A stretch of DNA of 64,000 nucleotides from Polyangia bacterium (GTDB taxonomy: Bacteria; Myxococcota_A; Polyangia; Nannocystales; Nannocystaceae): contig JAUIKS010000001.1 in assembly GCA_030430565.1 (NCBI GenBank), positions 186,001 through 250,000 of the forward strand. The letters run 5' to 3'. Below, piece by piece: positions 44,244-53,536 of the stretch (its first letter is position 1; each line of letters begins with the position of its first letter). The notes under the pieces are model-generated. The model saw only the letters and a list, made by a program, of their open reading frames with translations. It did not search any database and had not been told where the DNA came from. The translations under genes were made by a program, and so were the position numbers.

Positions 44244-46580
44244 CTAGGGATCCTGCGGGATGTCGGTCGCCGTCAGCACGCCGCTGTTGACCGAGCTGCC
44301 GCGGTGGTAGCCGATGACCGGCGGCGCGCTCCCGGGCGTGCGCACGGCCTGCACGTTCCCGTCGTTGGCGGCGACCAGCAGCTCGGTGCGCCCGTCGCCG
44401 TCGAGGTCGGCGAGGGTCGGGGTGCACTCGACCGGGCCGCCGGCGTCGTAGCGCCAGACCTCCTCGCCGCGGGGCGAGACCGCGATCACGCCGCCGGCCT
44501 CGGTGCCGAACACCGCCTCCGCCCCCGGCTCGCCGTCGACGTCGCCGATGACCGCGCCGCTGCTGATCTTGTGGGAGGGGACCTCGTAGCGCCACTTGAC
44601 CTGTCCTGATGTACCGTCGACGCAGTACACGCCCTCGCCCGAGGACCACCACGCCGTGCCGACCAGCACGCAGCCGGCCTCCGGGTACCAGCCGACCGCG
44701 CCGAACAGGCCCTCGATGCCGCCGCCCGGGTGCTCGAGCTCGGCCTCGACGCGCGTCGCCCCGGAGCGCGCGTCGGCGATGAAGACCTGCGAGTAGGCGG
44801 CCGTGAACGCGACCTCGGGGGTGCCGTTGCGATCGATGTCGATGATGATCGGCGTGCCGTGCATCCCCGAGTCGGTCGCGCGCTCCCACAGCAGCGCGCC
44901 GCTGCGCCCGTCGAGCGCGCGGAAGCGTCCGTCGCGGCAGGGCGCGAAGACGTCGGGGACGCCGTCGAGGTTCGCGTCGTAGAGCGCCGGCGCGGCGATG
45001 AAGCCGGTCTGGCCGTAGTCGCCGCGGCCGGCCTCCACCGTCCACAGCGAGGCGCCGGTGCGACCGTCCAGCGCGTAGAGCCGGCCGCGCTCGCTGCCGA
45101 TCGCTATGTCGAGCACGAGGTCGCCGTTGAGGTCCGCGAGCGCCGGCGCGCCCTCCGGGTCGCCGTTGAGCTTGGTCTTCCACAGCGTCTCGCCGCTCCA
45201 CGAGAGCTTGTGGACGTAGTCCTGATCGGTCCCGAAGACCATGTACTTCGAGGTCAGCGCGACGCCGTTGGTGTCCTTCTCGCCGCCGCCGGTCGGGCGC
45301 AGGTGCTGGATCAGCGCGCCGTCGCGGGCGTCGAGGATGTACACGCCGTCTTGGTCGTCGCGGTGGCTGCCCCAGCTCGAGCCGTTGGAGTTGACCACGA
45401 CCTTGCCGTCAAACGCGTGCAGCGTGCTGCGGAAGGTCGTGTAGCCGATCTCGGTCGACCAGGCTTTCTGCAGGCGCGCGTCGCTGGGGGCGCGCTCCTC
45501 CGGCCACCACGGGCCGTCGCGCGGCGGCGGCGGGGCCTCGGGCCTCGGCGGTATACGCGGCTGGGGCGGAGGGTCCGGCATCACGCGCGGCGCGACCTCC
45601 TCCAAGCGCGTCGGCGTCGCGAGGACGCCCTCGGGCGGGGAGGGGATGAGCATCCAGTAGCCGGCCGCCGCGGTCCCGCCGAGCACGAGCAGCGCCGCGG
45701 TCGCGGCGAGCATCGGCGCTCGGCCGGCGCCCCGCGTCCGCGCTGGCTGGACCGCCCTCGCCGGCGCGCGGGCGAGGGCCCCCGCGCGGCGCAGCGCGTC
45801 CGCGGCCTCCCGCGCGCTCGTAAACCTGTCCTCGTGCGCAGGCTCGATCATCCGCGCGAGCCAGTCCGCGAAGCCCGGCGTGAGGCGAGCGTGTCCGCGG
45901 AAGTCGATCTTCAGGCGCGCGCTCGGCAGGTCCGCCGGCGAGCGACCTGTCGCCAAGTACACCAGCGTCGCGCCGAGGCCGTAGAGATCGCTGGCGGCCG
46001 AGGCCTGCCCGCGAAATTGCTCGGGCGCCATGTAGCCGTAGGTCCCCACGACGGTGCTGCCGCCCGCCACCGTCGAGCGGTAGGTGTCGCGCACGGCTCC
46101 AAAGTCGACGAGGCGCAGCGCGCCGTCCTCGTCGCGGATGATGTTCGCGGGCTTGAGGTCGCGGTGGATCACCGGGGGGGTGCGCGCGTGCAGGTGCTGC
46201 AGGACCACGAGCAGCGACGCGGCGACGCGCTTGAGCTCGGTCTCGTCGGGGCGCCAGCCGTCCTCGACCCAGCGCGCGAGCGAGCGCCCCGGCGCGAGCT
46301 GCTGCGCGAGCCAGAACGTCGGGCCGGCGTCGCCCTCGGTCTGGAACGAGTCGACGTAGCGCGGGATCGCCGGGTGGTCGAGCAGCGCCAGCGTCTTGGC
46401 CTCGCGCTGAAACAGCTCGAGCGTCTTCCACTCGCCCATGCCGCGCAGCACCAGCTGCTTGAGGGCCACGCGCGCGCCGTCGAGCTCGGCCTCGTAGGTG
46501 ATCCCGGTGCCGCCGCGCCCGAGCACGCGGATGATCCGGTAGCGCGCGTCGATGATGTCGTCGGGGGCTCTCTCGTGCAT
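44244..46580 (-). CDS. Receptor-like Ser/Thr kinase with FG-GAP/PQQ-type propeller
   Basis: 778 aa. Kinase 14-265: GRGGTG 21-26, Lys41, HRD 139-141, DFG 159-161, APE about 185. A transmembrane helix at 289-311, a Pro-rich spacer (330-365), then a propeller whose blades carry calcium-binding loops of the DxNxDxxxD type (ALADLNGDLVLDIAIGSE, LYDANLDGVPDVF, LADLDGDGRTELLVA). The propeller should lie in the periplasm and the kinase in the cytoplasm. GAAGGA precedes the ATG. The ligand is unknown. Confidence 0.9.
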   Translation of the reverse strand: MHERAPDDIIDARYRIIRVLGRGGTGITYEAELDGARVALKQLVLRGMGEWKTLELFQREAKTLALLDHPAIPRYVDSFQTEGDAGPTFWLAQQLAPGRSLARWVEDGWRPDETELKRVAASLLVVLQHLHARTPPVIHRDLKPANIIRDEDGALRLVDFGAVRDTYRSTVAGGSTVVGTYGYMAPEQFRGQASAASDLYGLGATLVYLATGRSPADLPSARLKIDFRGHARLTPGFADWLARMIEPAHEDRFTSAREAADALRRAGALARAPARAVQPARTRGAGRAPMLAATAALLVLGGTAAAGYWMLIPSPPEGVLATPTRLEEVAPRVMPDPPPQPRIPPRPEAPPPPRDGPWWPEERAPSDARLQKAWSTEIGYTTFRSTLHAFDGKVVVNSNGSSWGSHRDDQDGVYILDARDGALIQHLRPTGGGEKDTNGVALTSKYMVFGTDQDYVHKLSWSGETLWKTKLNGDPEGAPALADLNGDLVLDIAIGSERGRLYALDGRTGASLWTVEAGRGDYGQTGFIAAPALYDANLDGVPDVFAPCRDGRFRALDGRSGALLWERATDSGMHGTPIIIDIDRNGTPEVAFTAAYSQVFIADARSGATRVEAELEHPGGGIEGLFGAVGWYPEAGCVLVGTAWWSSGEGVYCVDGTSGQVKWRYEVPSHKISSGAVIGDVDGEPGAEAVFGTEAGGVIAVSPRGEEVWRYDAGGPVECTPTLADLDGDGRTELLVAANDGNVQAVRTPGSAPPVIGYHRGSSVNSGVLTATDIPQDP

Positions 46581-46647
46581 CGCCTGTCCTTCTTGTTTCC
46601 CGCCGCTGCAGCGCGCGCGCTGACGCGAGTGTAAACGGCTCCCGCGC

Positions 46648-48240
46648 TCACTCGGCCCCGCGGAGTCTGCGGGCCCGGGCGCGCCACTCGGCGGCGGACG
46701 CCGGCTCGGCGAGCGCGTCCAGGGCGAGCGCGAGGTTCATCGCGGTCTCCGGCCGCGGGCGCTGGGCGAACGAGCGCGTCAGCGCGGCGCGGGCCTCGCC
46801 GGGGCGACCGGCGAGCAGCTCGAAGTTGCCGTAGAAGAACAGCGCGTCGGCGCTGGGCCAGCGAGCGACGGCGCGCTCGATCGAGACCTGCCCGCGCGCC
46901 GGCTCACCGCGCTCGAGCGCCGCGAGCGAGGCGGTCATCGCTCGCTCGCTCGCCAGCTGAAACCCCGCGCCGACGATCAGCGCGACGCCGGCGAGGGCCC
47001 ACGCGAGTGATCCCGCCGCGCGCGCCCACGAGCGCGACCTCGAGGCGGCGGGAGCGGGGGGCGGCAGCGCGCCGGCGAGCGCGACGGCCAAGAGGACCGA
47101 GGAGACAGGCTCGTGCAGCGGGTAGCCGAGCAGCGCGATCGCGGCGCCAGCCACCAGCGTCGGGGCGCGGGCGCGGGCGCGGCCGTCACGGGCCCGCGCG
47201 AGCGCGACGATCAGCGCCGCGAGCACGAGCAGCGCGGGCGCGCCGTAGTCGATCAGCAGCTCGAGCGGGTCGCAGTGCGCGTGGTCGATGAGCGAGTACC
47301 AGCGCGCGAGCTCGGGGTGCTCGGCGAGCACCGTCGCCTGTCCCTCGGGGAAGTCGCGCGCGAAGCCGCCGGGGCCGCGCGGGAGCCCGCGCGCCCCGGT
47401 GAACATCGCCCCGCTGACGCGCGCCAGGAAGCCGCGACCCGCGAGCGCCGTCAGGCCGCCCCGCGCGACGCCGATCGCGACGGCGAGGCCCACGAGCAGC
47501 AGGCCCACCAGCGCGCGCGCGCGTCGACGGGGTCCCGAGCGCAGCAGCCAGCACGCGCCGGCGAGGCCCCCGGCGAGCAGCGCGGCGCGGGCGTCGTTGA
47601 GCAGCACCACCGCGAGCGCGCCGGCTGCCGTCAGCGCCCACCACGGCCACCACCGCCGCGCGTCGAGCCGCCGATCGCTGGCGATCCAGTCCGCGAGCAG
47701 CGTCACCCCCAGCGCCAGGTACCAGCCGTTCTCGCTCGGGTTGCCCACGGTCCCCACGAGCAGCCCGTGGCGCGCGCCGAAGGACGCGCGCGTCGACGCG
47801 AGCACGCCGACGCCCGCGGCCTGGGTCAGGGAGTAGAGCAGGTCGACGAGCAGCGGGAGGCCGAGCGCGAGCGCGAGCTGACGCGGGCGCCAGCTCGGCA
47901 GGCGCCACCACAGCGCGGTCACGAGCAGGAACCACGCGATCCGGAGCAGCGCGGCCGCGAGCCCGTCGGCGCTGGGGTTTATCGACAGGGTCAAGAGGAC
48001 ATATACACACGCGGCGGCCGCGACCCGCGGGCCGACGCCGCGGGGCCGCGTCGGCGCGGCGGCGGTCGCCAGCGCGGCGAGCCCCACCAGCAGCTCGAGC
48101 GCGGCGAGCTTGGGCGCCGTGAACGAGCGAAGGCCGGTGGAGAAGAGCAGCGGGACGACGACGAGGCAGGCGACGAGCGCCGCGTCGACGATCGCGACCG
48201 CGCGCCCCTTGCTGCGCCCTTCGCTGCGCCCCTCTCGCAT
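46648..48240 (-). CDS. O-antigen ligase/polymerase-like membrane protein
   Basis: 530 aa with about ten to twelve hydrophobic helices. GTVGNPSENGWYLALGVTLL and LNDARAALLAGGLAG correspond to the GNPN and SRG segments of the Wzy/WaaL family, and the large periplasmic loop ends in LIDHAHCDPLELLIDYG, the place of the family AHND(Y)LQ motif. The last 120 residues are soluble and TPR-like (GEPARGQVSIERAVARWPSA; FELLAGRPGEARAALTRSF). It should join or transfer surface glycans. Confidence 0.75.
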   Translation of the reverse strand: MREGRSEGRSKGRAVAIVDAALVACLVVVPLLFSTGLRSFTAPKLAALELLVGLAALATAAAPTRPRGVGPRVAAAACVYVLLTLSINPSADGLAAALLRIAWFLLVTALWWRLPSWRPRQLALALGLPLLVDLLYSLTQAAGVGVLASTRASFGARHGLLVGTVGNPSENGWYLALGVTLLADWIASDRRLDARRWWPWWALTAAGALAVVLLNDARAALLAGGLAGACWLLRSGPRRRARALVGLLLVGLAVAIGVARGGLTALAGRGFLARVSGAMFTGARGLPRGPGGFARDFPEGQATVLAEHPELARWYSLIDHAHCDPLELLIDYGAPALLVLAALIVALARARDGRARARAPTLVAGAAIALLGYPLHEPVSSVLLAVALAGALPPPAPAASRSRSWARAAGSLAWALAGVALIVGAGFQLASERAMTASLAALERGEPARGQVSIERAVARWPSADALFFYGNFELLAGRPGEARAALTRSFAQRPRPETAMNLALALDALAEPASAAEWRARARRLRGAE

Positions 48241-48445
48241 ATGGTGATGTTAACAGCCTGTGGCGCACGCACACGCGCCGCCGACCGTGGCGCCGCCGAC
48301 CGCCGACGGCGGCTCGAGTCGCGCTCACGATCTCGATCGATGTACCCGCACGACGACGAGCGGCTCGCTCGCGTGCGTCATCCGTCGCGCGGTCAACCGC
48401 GCGCTCGTGATAGGATGCGCGTCGCCGAGCGCGAGCTCGTGCGTG

Positions 48446-51400
48446 ATGTCGACATCTCAGAACAACTCTGACGCGCTCGAGCGCGCGGCGATCGTCGTCG
48501 GCATCAATCAATACGAGCCGGGCATCCCCCCGCTTGTCAACGCGCGTCGCGACGCCGTCGCGATCGCCGAGTGCCTGGCGGACGTTCACGGGTACACGGT
48601 CACGGCGCTCCTGCTCGACCGGGACGCGGGCGCCGCGGAGATCCTCAGCGCGATCGCGACGCTGTCGCTCCGGATCTCGCGTCAGGCCCGAGTCGTGTTC
48701 TACTTCGCGGGGCACGGCGTCGCGCGGGAGCGCGAGGACGGATCGCTCGCGGGCTTCGTGCTCGCGGCCGAAGCCGTAGCGCGCCGCGAGAACTCGTACC
48801 TGGCGATGCACGAGCTGCGCGCGGCGCTGCTCGGGATCGAGTGCCGACACCTGCTCGTGATCCTCGACTGCTGCTTCGCCAGCTCGTTCGCGCTCACCGT
48901 CCGCCGCGAGTTCGAATCGCTCGAGCGCGAACCACTGCCTCGCCCGGTGTACGAGCGGTGGATGGCGCGCGACTGCCGTCAGCTGCTGGCCTCCGCCGCG
49001 CCGGCTGAGCGCGCGCTCGACTACCTCTCGGCGCGCGCGCGCGTAGATCACGTGGATGGGCTCGACCAGGACCACAGCCCGTTCGCCAGCGCCCTGCTGG
49101 CGGCGCTGAGGCGGCCCGTCGCGGACGCGAACAGCGACGGCGTCGTCACGGCACGCGACCTCGAGCGCTACATCGACGAGCGCCTGAACGCGCCTGACTC
49201 GCCTGTGAACGGCGCGCAGAGCCCGATCCTCTGGCCGCTCGAGGGACACGCCGGCGCGCAGTTCTTCTTCGAGCTCGAGACCCCGAAGCTCGCAGAGCCG
49301 ACTCCGCTCACGCCGGCGGACAACCCGTACCGCGGGCTCGAGCCGTACAGGGAAGACGATACCAAGCTGTTCTTCGGGCGAGCGGCGCTGGTCGCCGAGC
49401 TGCGCGCGCGCGTCGCGACGCACCCGCTGACGATCCTGACGGGGCTCTCGGGCGTCGGCAAGACGAGCCTGATCCGCGCCGGGCTCGTGCCCGAGCTTAA
49501 GCGAGACAGCTCGCACGGGCTGCGTTGGAGCGTGGAGGTCGTCCGCCCCGGTACACAGCCGACGCGTCGGCTGGCGGACACGCTCGAGGCGCTCCTCCAA
49601 GCGCCTGGAGACCTGCGGCTGCTCGTCGTCGACCAGCTTGAAGAGGTGGTGACCATCGCCGAGACCGACGACGCGGCCGCGTTGAGCGTCGCGCTCGTCA
49701 AGACGCTGCACGAGCTGCACGAGCTGCAGGAGCCCGCGGTCCAACAAGCCCCGACGCCTGTCGCTGCGGACACCTCGATCAAACGAATCATCGACGCCGC
49801 GCGCGGGCTCGGGAGTCGACTCCGTGTGCTCCTCATCCTCCGCTCGGACTTTGAGCCGCACTTTCGCAGGCCGCTGCATGGGCTCACCGACCGTCGGCTG
49901 ATCGAGTACTGGACCGACAGCCGCGTCCTCGCGCGGCCGATGAACCGCGACGAGCGACGCGCCTGCATCGAGGGGCCCGCCGCGCGCAAGGTCGTGTTCT
50001 TCGCCGAGCCCGCGGATGGCGACGGCGTCGAGCGCGGCCTCGTCGACACCCTGCTGGACGAGACCGACACGATGCCGGCCGCGATGCCGCTGTTGTCGTT
50101 GGCGCTGAGCTCGATGTACGCGAGCCTCGTCGAGCGCGCGGGCGGTGACCTCGAGGAGCGCACGATCAGGCACCGCGACTACCTCAACGCCGGCGGCGGG
50201 GTGCTCGGGGCCCTCGAGGCCGCGGCCGAGTCGATCTACACGCGCGACACCTCCCCGGGTGAGCAGCAGGCCCTGCTCCGCGTGCTGCTCCGAATGACAG
50301 ATGAGGCCGGCAGCGAGCCGGCCCGTCGCGTCGCGCGGGGCGAGGAGCTGACGCCCGCCGACGGCGACGAGCTCGCGCGCGTGAAGCGAGCGCTCGATCG
50401 ACTGACGGCGGCCCGGCTCGTCGTCCCGCTCGCGCCGGACTCGAGCGACGGCGCGCGCGAGCCCGCCGGCGTCCCGCAGGACTACGAGCCTGTGCACGAC
50501 GCGCTGCTGAAGGGGTGGCCGCGGCTCGCCGCGTACCTCACGAAGCATCGGCTCGAGCTTCGATTGCTGCGCGAGGTCGCGAACGCCGCGTCGCGCTGGC
50601 GAGCGGGGGGACGCTCGAGCGAGCTGCTCTGGATCGACGCGCGCGCCGACGGCCTCCTGCGACTAGAGAGCCTGCACGAGCTGCTCGACACACAGCGCGC
50701 GCACCATCAACTCGAGCGCGGACGCGTGAGGAGCTTCTGGCGGCGGCTGTGGAGCACGACCTACGTCCTCGAGGTCGCGCCGCCCCACACCTTCAGCAGC
50801 ATCGAGCGTCAGTTCTTGATCGCGAGCCTGGCGCGACGACGCGCGCTGAGGCTCTCGCTGGCCGCGCTCGCGGTGACGATCATCGCGATCCTCTCGGTGA
50901 TCTCGATCGGGCTCGTGAACGCCCTCGCGCGCGAGAGCGTCGCGCTCGAGGGCACGCGCGACGCCCTCGCGCGCGAGAGCGTCGCGCTCGAGGGCGCGCG
51001 CGCGGCGACGAAGCAGGCCGAGGCCGCGGGCCAGCGCGCGCGAGACGCCGTCCGCGTCAACGTCGCCCGCCGCTTGAGCGCGCGCTCAGAGACCGGGGAG
51101 ATCATCGGTCAAGACCCGACGACGGGGTTGCTGCTGCTCGCGGAGGTTCAGCCGGCGAACCGAGACGCGCAGTGGTACCGGGCGGCGATGTCCGCCCTGC
51201 GCACCCCCCACGCGCAGCAACGCCTCGAGTTCGCGGCCGGGCGTGTCTACGCGCGGCCGTCGACCAACGAGTCGATTGTCGTCACCAGCGCGGAGGTGCA
51301 GGTGTGGCCCCACGGCGCGAGCCGAGCGCGGTTGCGTATCGAGCGGGGAGGCAGCGACTTGCAGCTGTCGGGCGCGAGCGATCGCTGGGGGCTCCTGTAC

Positions 51401-53536
51401 GATGCCTACGAGAGGCCAGCGCTGCTGGATCTCGACACCGGCGCGGCGCGTGAACTCCCCAAAGGAACCGTCCGCGCGGCGTGGATCGGCGAGACCGCTG
51501 AGTTTCTCATGCTCGAGGAGGAGCGCGGCCTGAGCGTTCGAGACACCGCGCTCGCGTTGAGGGAGACCGTGGCGCTCACGGAGGACTACTGGGTGAGCGG
51601 CCAGATCGCCGCCGCCGCGACGGGGCGCCGCGTGGTGCTCTGGCAGAGCCGCGAGCGCGTCGCGTATAGCGTGGCGCTCGATCGCGACGAGCGCTGCGCG
51701 ATCGATGTCCAAGAGGACATCAATGAGCTCGCGATCGCCCACGACGGGAGCGAGGTGTGGGCGCTCGACACGAAGGGGCGACTCCACGTCGTCACGACGA
51801 GCACGTGCGAGCCGGTCGCGGTCGCGGGCCTGGACCCGGCCGAGCCGAGCTCGAGAGCCCGCGCGTTTCGGATGATCCACGCTGACCGGGCGACGCGCCG
51901 CGCCGTGCTCCAGGCCGACTCGTGGATCGACGACGAGGCCGCGGTCGGCGGTCTGGATTACTTCCTGCTGGATCGACGCGAGGACGCGGAGCAGCCGCTG
52001 GTCGACCTCGAGCTCGCGGCGCAGCCCAATCAGCTCGTCGCCTTCGAACGCGGACCGCTGCGTCGCGTCGCGGTCACAGATGATGAGAAGGACGTGCGCA
52101 TCTTCGACCCGGCCGGGCGGCTCGTGAGCGAGCTCAGAGGCCTCGAGAGCCCGCCGCGCACGATCGACTTCTCCCCCGGCGGCTGCGTCGTGACCTCGAG
52201 CGACGGTGATGCCCGGGTGTGGACGCCGGACAACCAGACCTGGCCGATCGTGTTCAAGAGCGGCTACGCGGAGGTCTCGGCGTTCGCCTACAGCTCGTCG
52301 AGCGCCGAGCTGGCGATGGGGGGCCGCCCCGCGAACGCGACGACCGGCGGCGGCGTGCAGCTGCTCGGCGGTATGGACACCCTGGAGCCCACGGTTCGCG
52401 GCGCGCGGATGTTCGAGGGGACCATCACCGAGCTGTATTTTGATGACCGCGGCCGTGTCGTGACCCTCGACGCGGGCGACAAGCTGCGCGCCTGGAGCGG
52501 CGACGCGCTCGAGCGTATGTGCACGTTCGCAAGCCGCGTCTCATCTCAGCAAGGGGTGAAGGTCACCCCCGACGGACGCTACGCCGCGTTTGTGCTCGAC
52601 GAGCACGAGCAAATTCGGGTGATGCCGCTCGCCGGGATGTGCAGCGCCGACGCCGAGGTGCTGTTTGAACGCGCGGCGGACCCGGGGTTCGACTTCGGCG
52701 CGCTCGCGCTCTCTGCAGACGCGCGGCGCGTGGCCGCGGTCCTGGCGGACTACGATGAACAGGGAGCCCTGCGCACGCGCGTGCACGTTTGGGACGCGTC
52801 ACGCGGCGACGCGAGCGAGGCTGGCGTCATTGAAGTCGAGGGCTACGCGCGCGACCTGACCTTTCTCGGGGGCTCACACAGGCTGCTCGTGCGCACAGAG
52901 AATAATCGCCTCAGCGTCTGGGACACGCGCGAGGCCAGCGCGCCGACGCGAGAGCGCGTCTTGGACACGGCCGGGCACGCCAAGGACAACACGACGGGAC
53001 CGCTGGGCGTCAGCCCCGACGGATCCTTGATCGCGCTGGTCGATACAAACGCGAACCTGCGGGTCCAGCGAAGCGACGGTTCCGGCACGCCGCGCTCGCT
53101 TCGCGCGGGGTCGGGGGACTCGAGCGGCGTGCAGCTCGTGTTCTCCGTCGACAATCGGCGGCTGCTGGTCGTCGGTCACGAGGACGCGTGGATCTGGTCG
53201 CTCGACGAAGACTCGCCCTCGGCGGTGCCGTTGATCAGCGGTGACATCGACATCGAGGGGCTGCGGGGCGCGCTGCGTGTCGATGGCGACCAGGTCGCGC
53301 TCATGGGCCGGGTGGGGCGCCTCTTTGGGCAGATGCGCGTGTTCGAGACCCCGACTCGGGCGGCGCTCTCCGACTGGCTGCGCGCGGCGACGGATGTCTG
53401 CATCCCGGCGGGGCGGCGGATCGATCTGCTGGGCGAGAGCAGCGTCGTCGCGTATCTGGCGTATCTCGAGTGCCTCGCTCGACGACCGCGCACGCCGCCC
53501 GCAATTCGATGCCGCGAGGGATCAGCACATGAGTGA
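48446..53536 (+). CDS. Caspase - nSTAND NTPase - transmembrane - propeller protein
   Basis: About 1696 aa from ATG 48446 (GTG 48443 also possible; the frame is open to 48260 but that leader is low-complexity). Residues 13-245 are a caspase/metacaspase (C14) domain: YFAGHG with His90 and ILDCCFA with Cys142/143. An nSTAND1-type NTPase begins NPYRGLEPYREDDTKLFFGR, with Walker A GLSGVGKT at 333-340 and Walker B LLVVDQLEE. A transmembrane helix near 803-828 is followed by a coiled coil duplicated at DNA level (LARESVALEG twice) and a 700-residue WD40/propeller-like region. Such proteins resemble NLRs: a ligand on the propeller, NTP-driven switching, then protease activation. Confidence 0.85.
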   Translation: MSTSQNNSDALERAAIVVGINQYEPGIPPLVNARRDAVAIAECLADVHGYTVTALLLDRDAGAAEILSAIATLSLRISRQARVVFYFAGHGVAREREDGSLAGFVLAAEAVARRENSYLAMHELRAALLGIECRHLLVILDCCFASSFALTVRREFESLEREPLPRPVYERWMARDCRQLLASAAPAERALDYLSARARVDHVDGLDQDHSPFASALLAALRRPVADANSDGVVTARDLERYIDERLNAPDSPVNGAQSPILWPLEGHAGAQFFFELETPKLAEPTPLTPADNPYRGLEPYREDDTKLFFGRAALVAELRARVATHPLTILTGLSGVGKTSLIRAGLVPELKRDSSHGLRWSVEVVRPGTQPTRRLADTLEALLQAPGDLRLLVVDQLEEVVTIAETDDAAALSVALVKTLHELHELQEPAVQQAPTPVAADTSIKRIIDAARGLGSRLRVLLILRSDFEPHFRRPLHGLTDRRLIEYWTDSRVLARPMNRDERRACIEGPAARKVVFFAEPADGDGVERGLVDTLLDETDTMPAAMPLLSLALSSMYASLVERAGGDLEERTIRHRDYLNAGGGVLGALEAAAESIYTRDTSPGEQQALLRVLLRMTDEAGSEPARRVARGEELTPADGDELARVKRALDRLTAARLVVPLAPDSSDGAREPAGVPQDYEPVHDALLKGWPRLAAYLTKHRLELRLLREVANAASRWRAGGRSSELLWIDARADGLLRLESLHELLDTQRAHHQLERGRVRSFWRRLWSTTYVLEVAPPHTFSSIERQFLIASLARRRALRLSLAALAVTIIAILSVISIGLVNALARESVALEGTRDALARESVALEGARAATKQAEAAGQRARDAVRVNVARRLSARSETGEIIGQDPTTGLLLLAEVQPANRDAQWYRAAMSALRTPHAQQRLEFAAGRVYARPSTNESIVVTSAEVQVWPHGASRARLRIERGGSDLQLSGASDRWGLLYDAYERPALLDLDTGAARELPKGTVRAAWIGETAEFLMLEEERGLSVRDTALALRETVALTEDYWVSGQIAAAATGRRVVLWQSRERVAYSVALDRDERCAIDVQEDINELAIAHDGSEVWALDTKGRLHVVTTSTCEPVAVAGLDPAEPSSRARAFRMIHADRATRRAVLQADSWIDDEAAVGGLDYFLLDRREDAEQPLVDLELAAQPNQLVAFERGPLRRVAVTDDEKDVRIFDPAGRLVSELRGLESPPRTIDFSPGGCVVTSSDGDARVWTPDNQTWPIVFKSGYAEVSAFAYSSSSAELAMGGRPANATTGGGVQLLGGMDTLEPTVRGARMFEGTITELYFDDRGRVVTLDAGDKLRAWSGDALERMCTFASRVSSQQGVKVTPDGRYAAFVLDEHEQIRVMPLAGMCSADAEVLFERAADPGFDFGALALSADARRVAAVLADYDEQGALRTRVHVWDASRGDASEAGVIEVEGYARDLTFLGGSHRLLVRTENNRLSVWDTREASAPTRERVLDTAGHAKDNTTGPLGVSPDGSLIALVDTNANLRVQRSDGSGTPRSLRAGSGDSSGVQLVFSVDNRRLLVVGHEDAWIWSLDEDSPSAVPLISGDIDIEGLRGALRVDGDQVALMGRVGRLFGQMRVFETPTRAALSDWLRAATDVCIPAGRRIDLLGESSVVAYLAYLECLARRPRTPPAIRCREGSAHE

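Noticed and set aside
47186..50548. Minus-strand frame of 1120 codons
   Set aside because: It runs antisense across the caspase-STAND gene and out of frame across the O-antigen ligase gene; no domain is recognisable.
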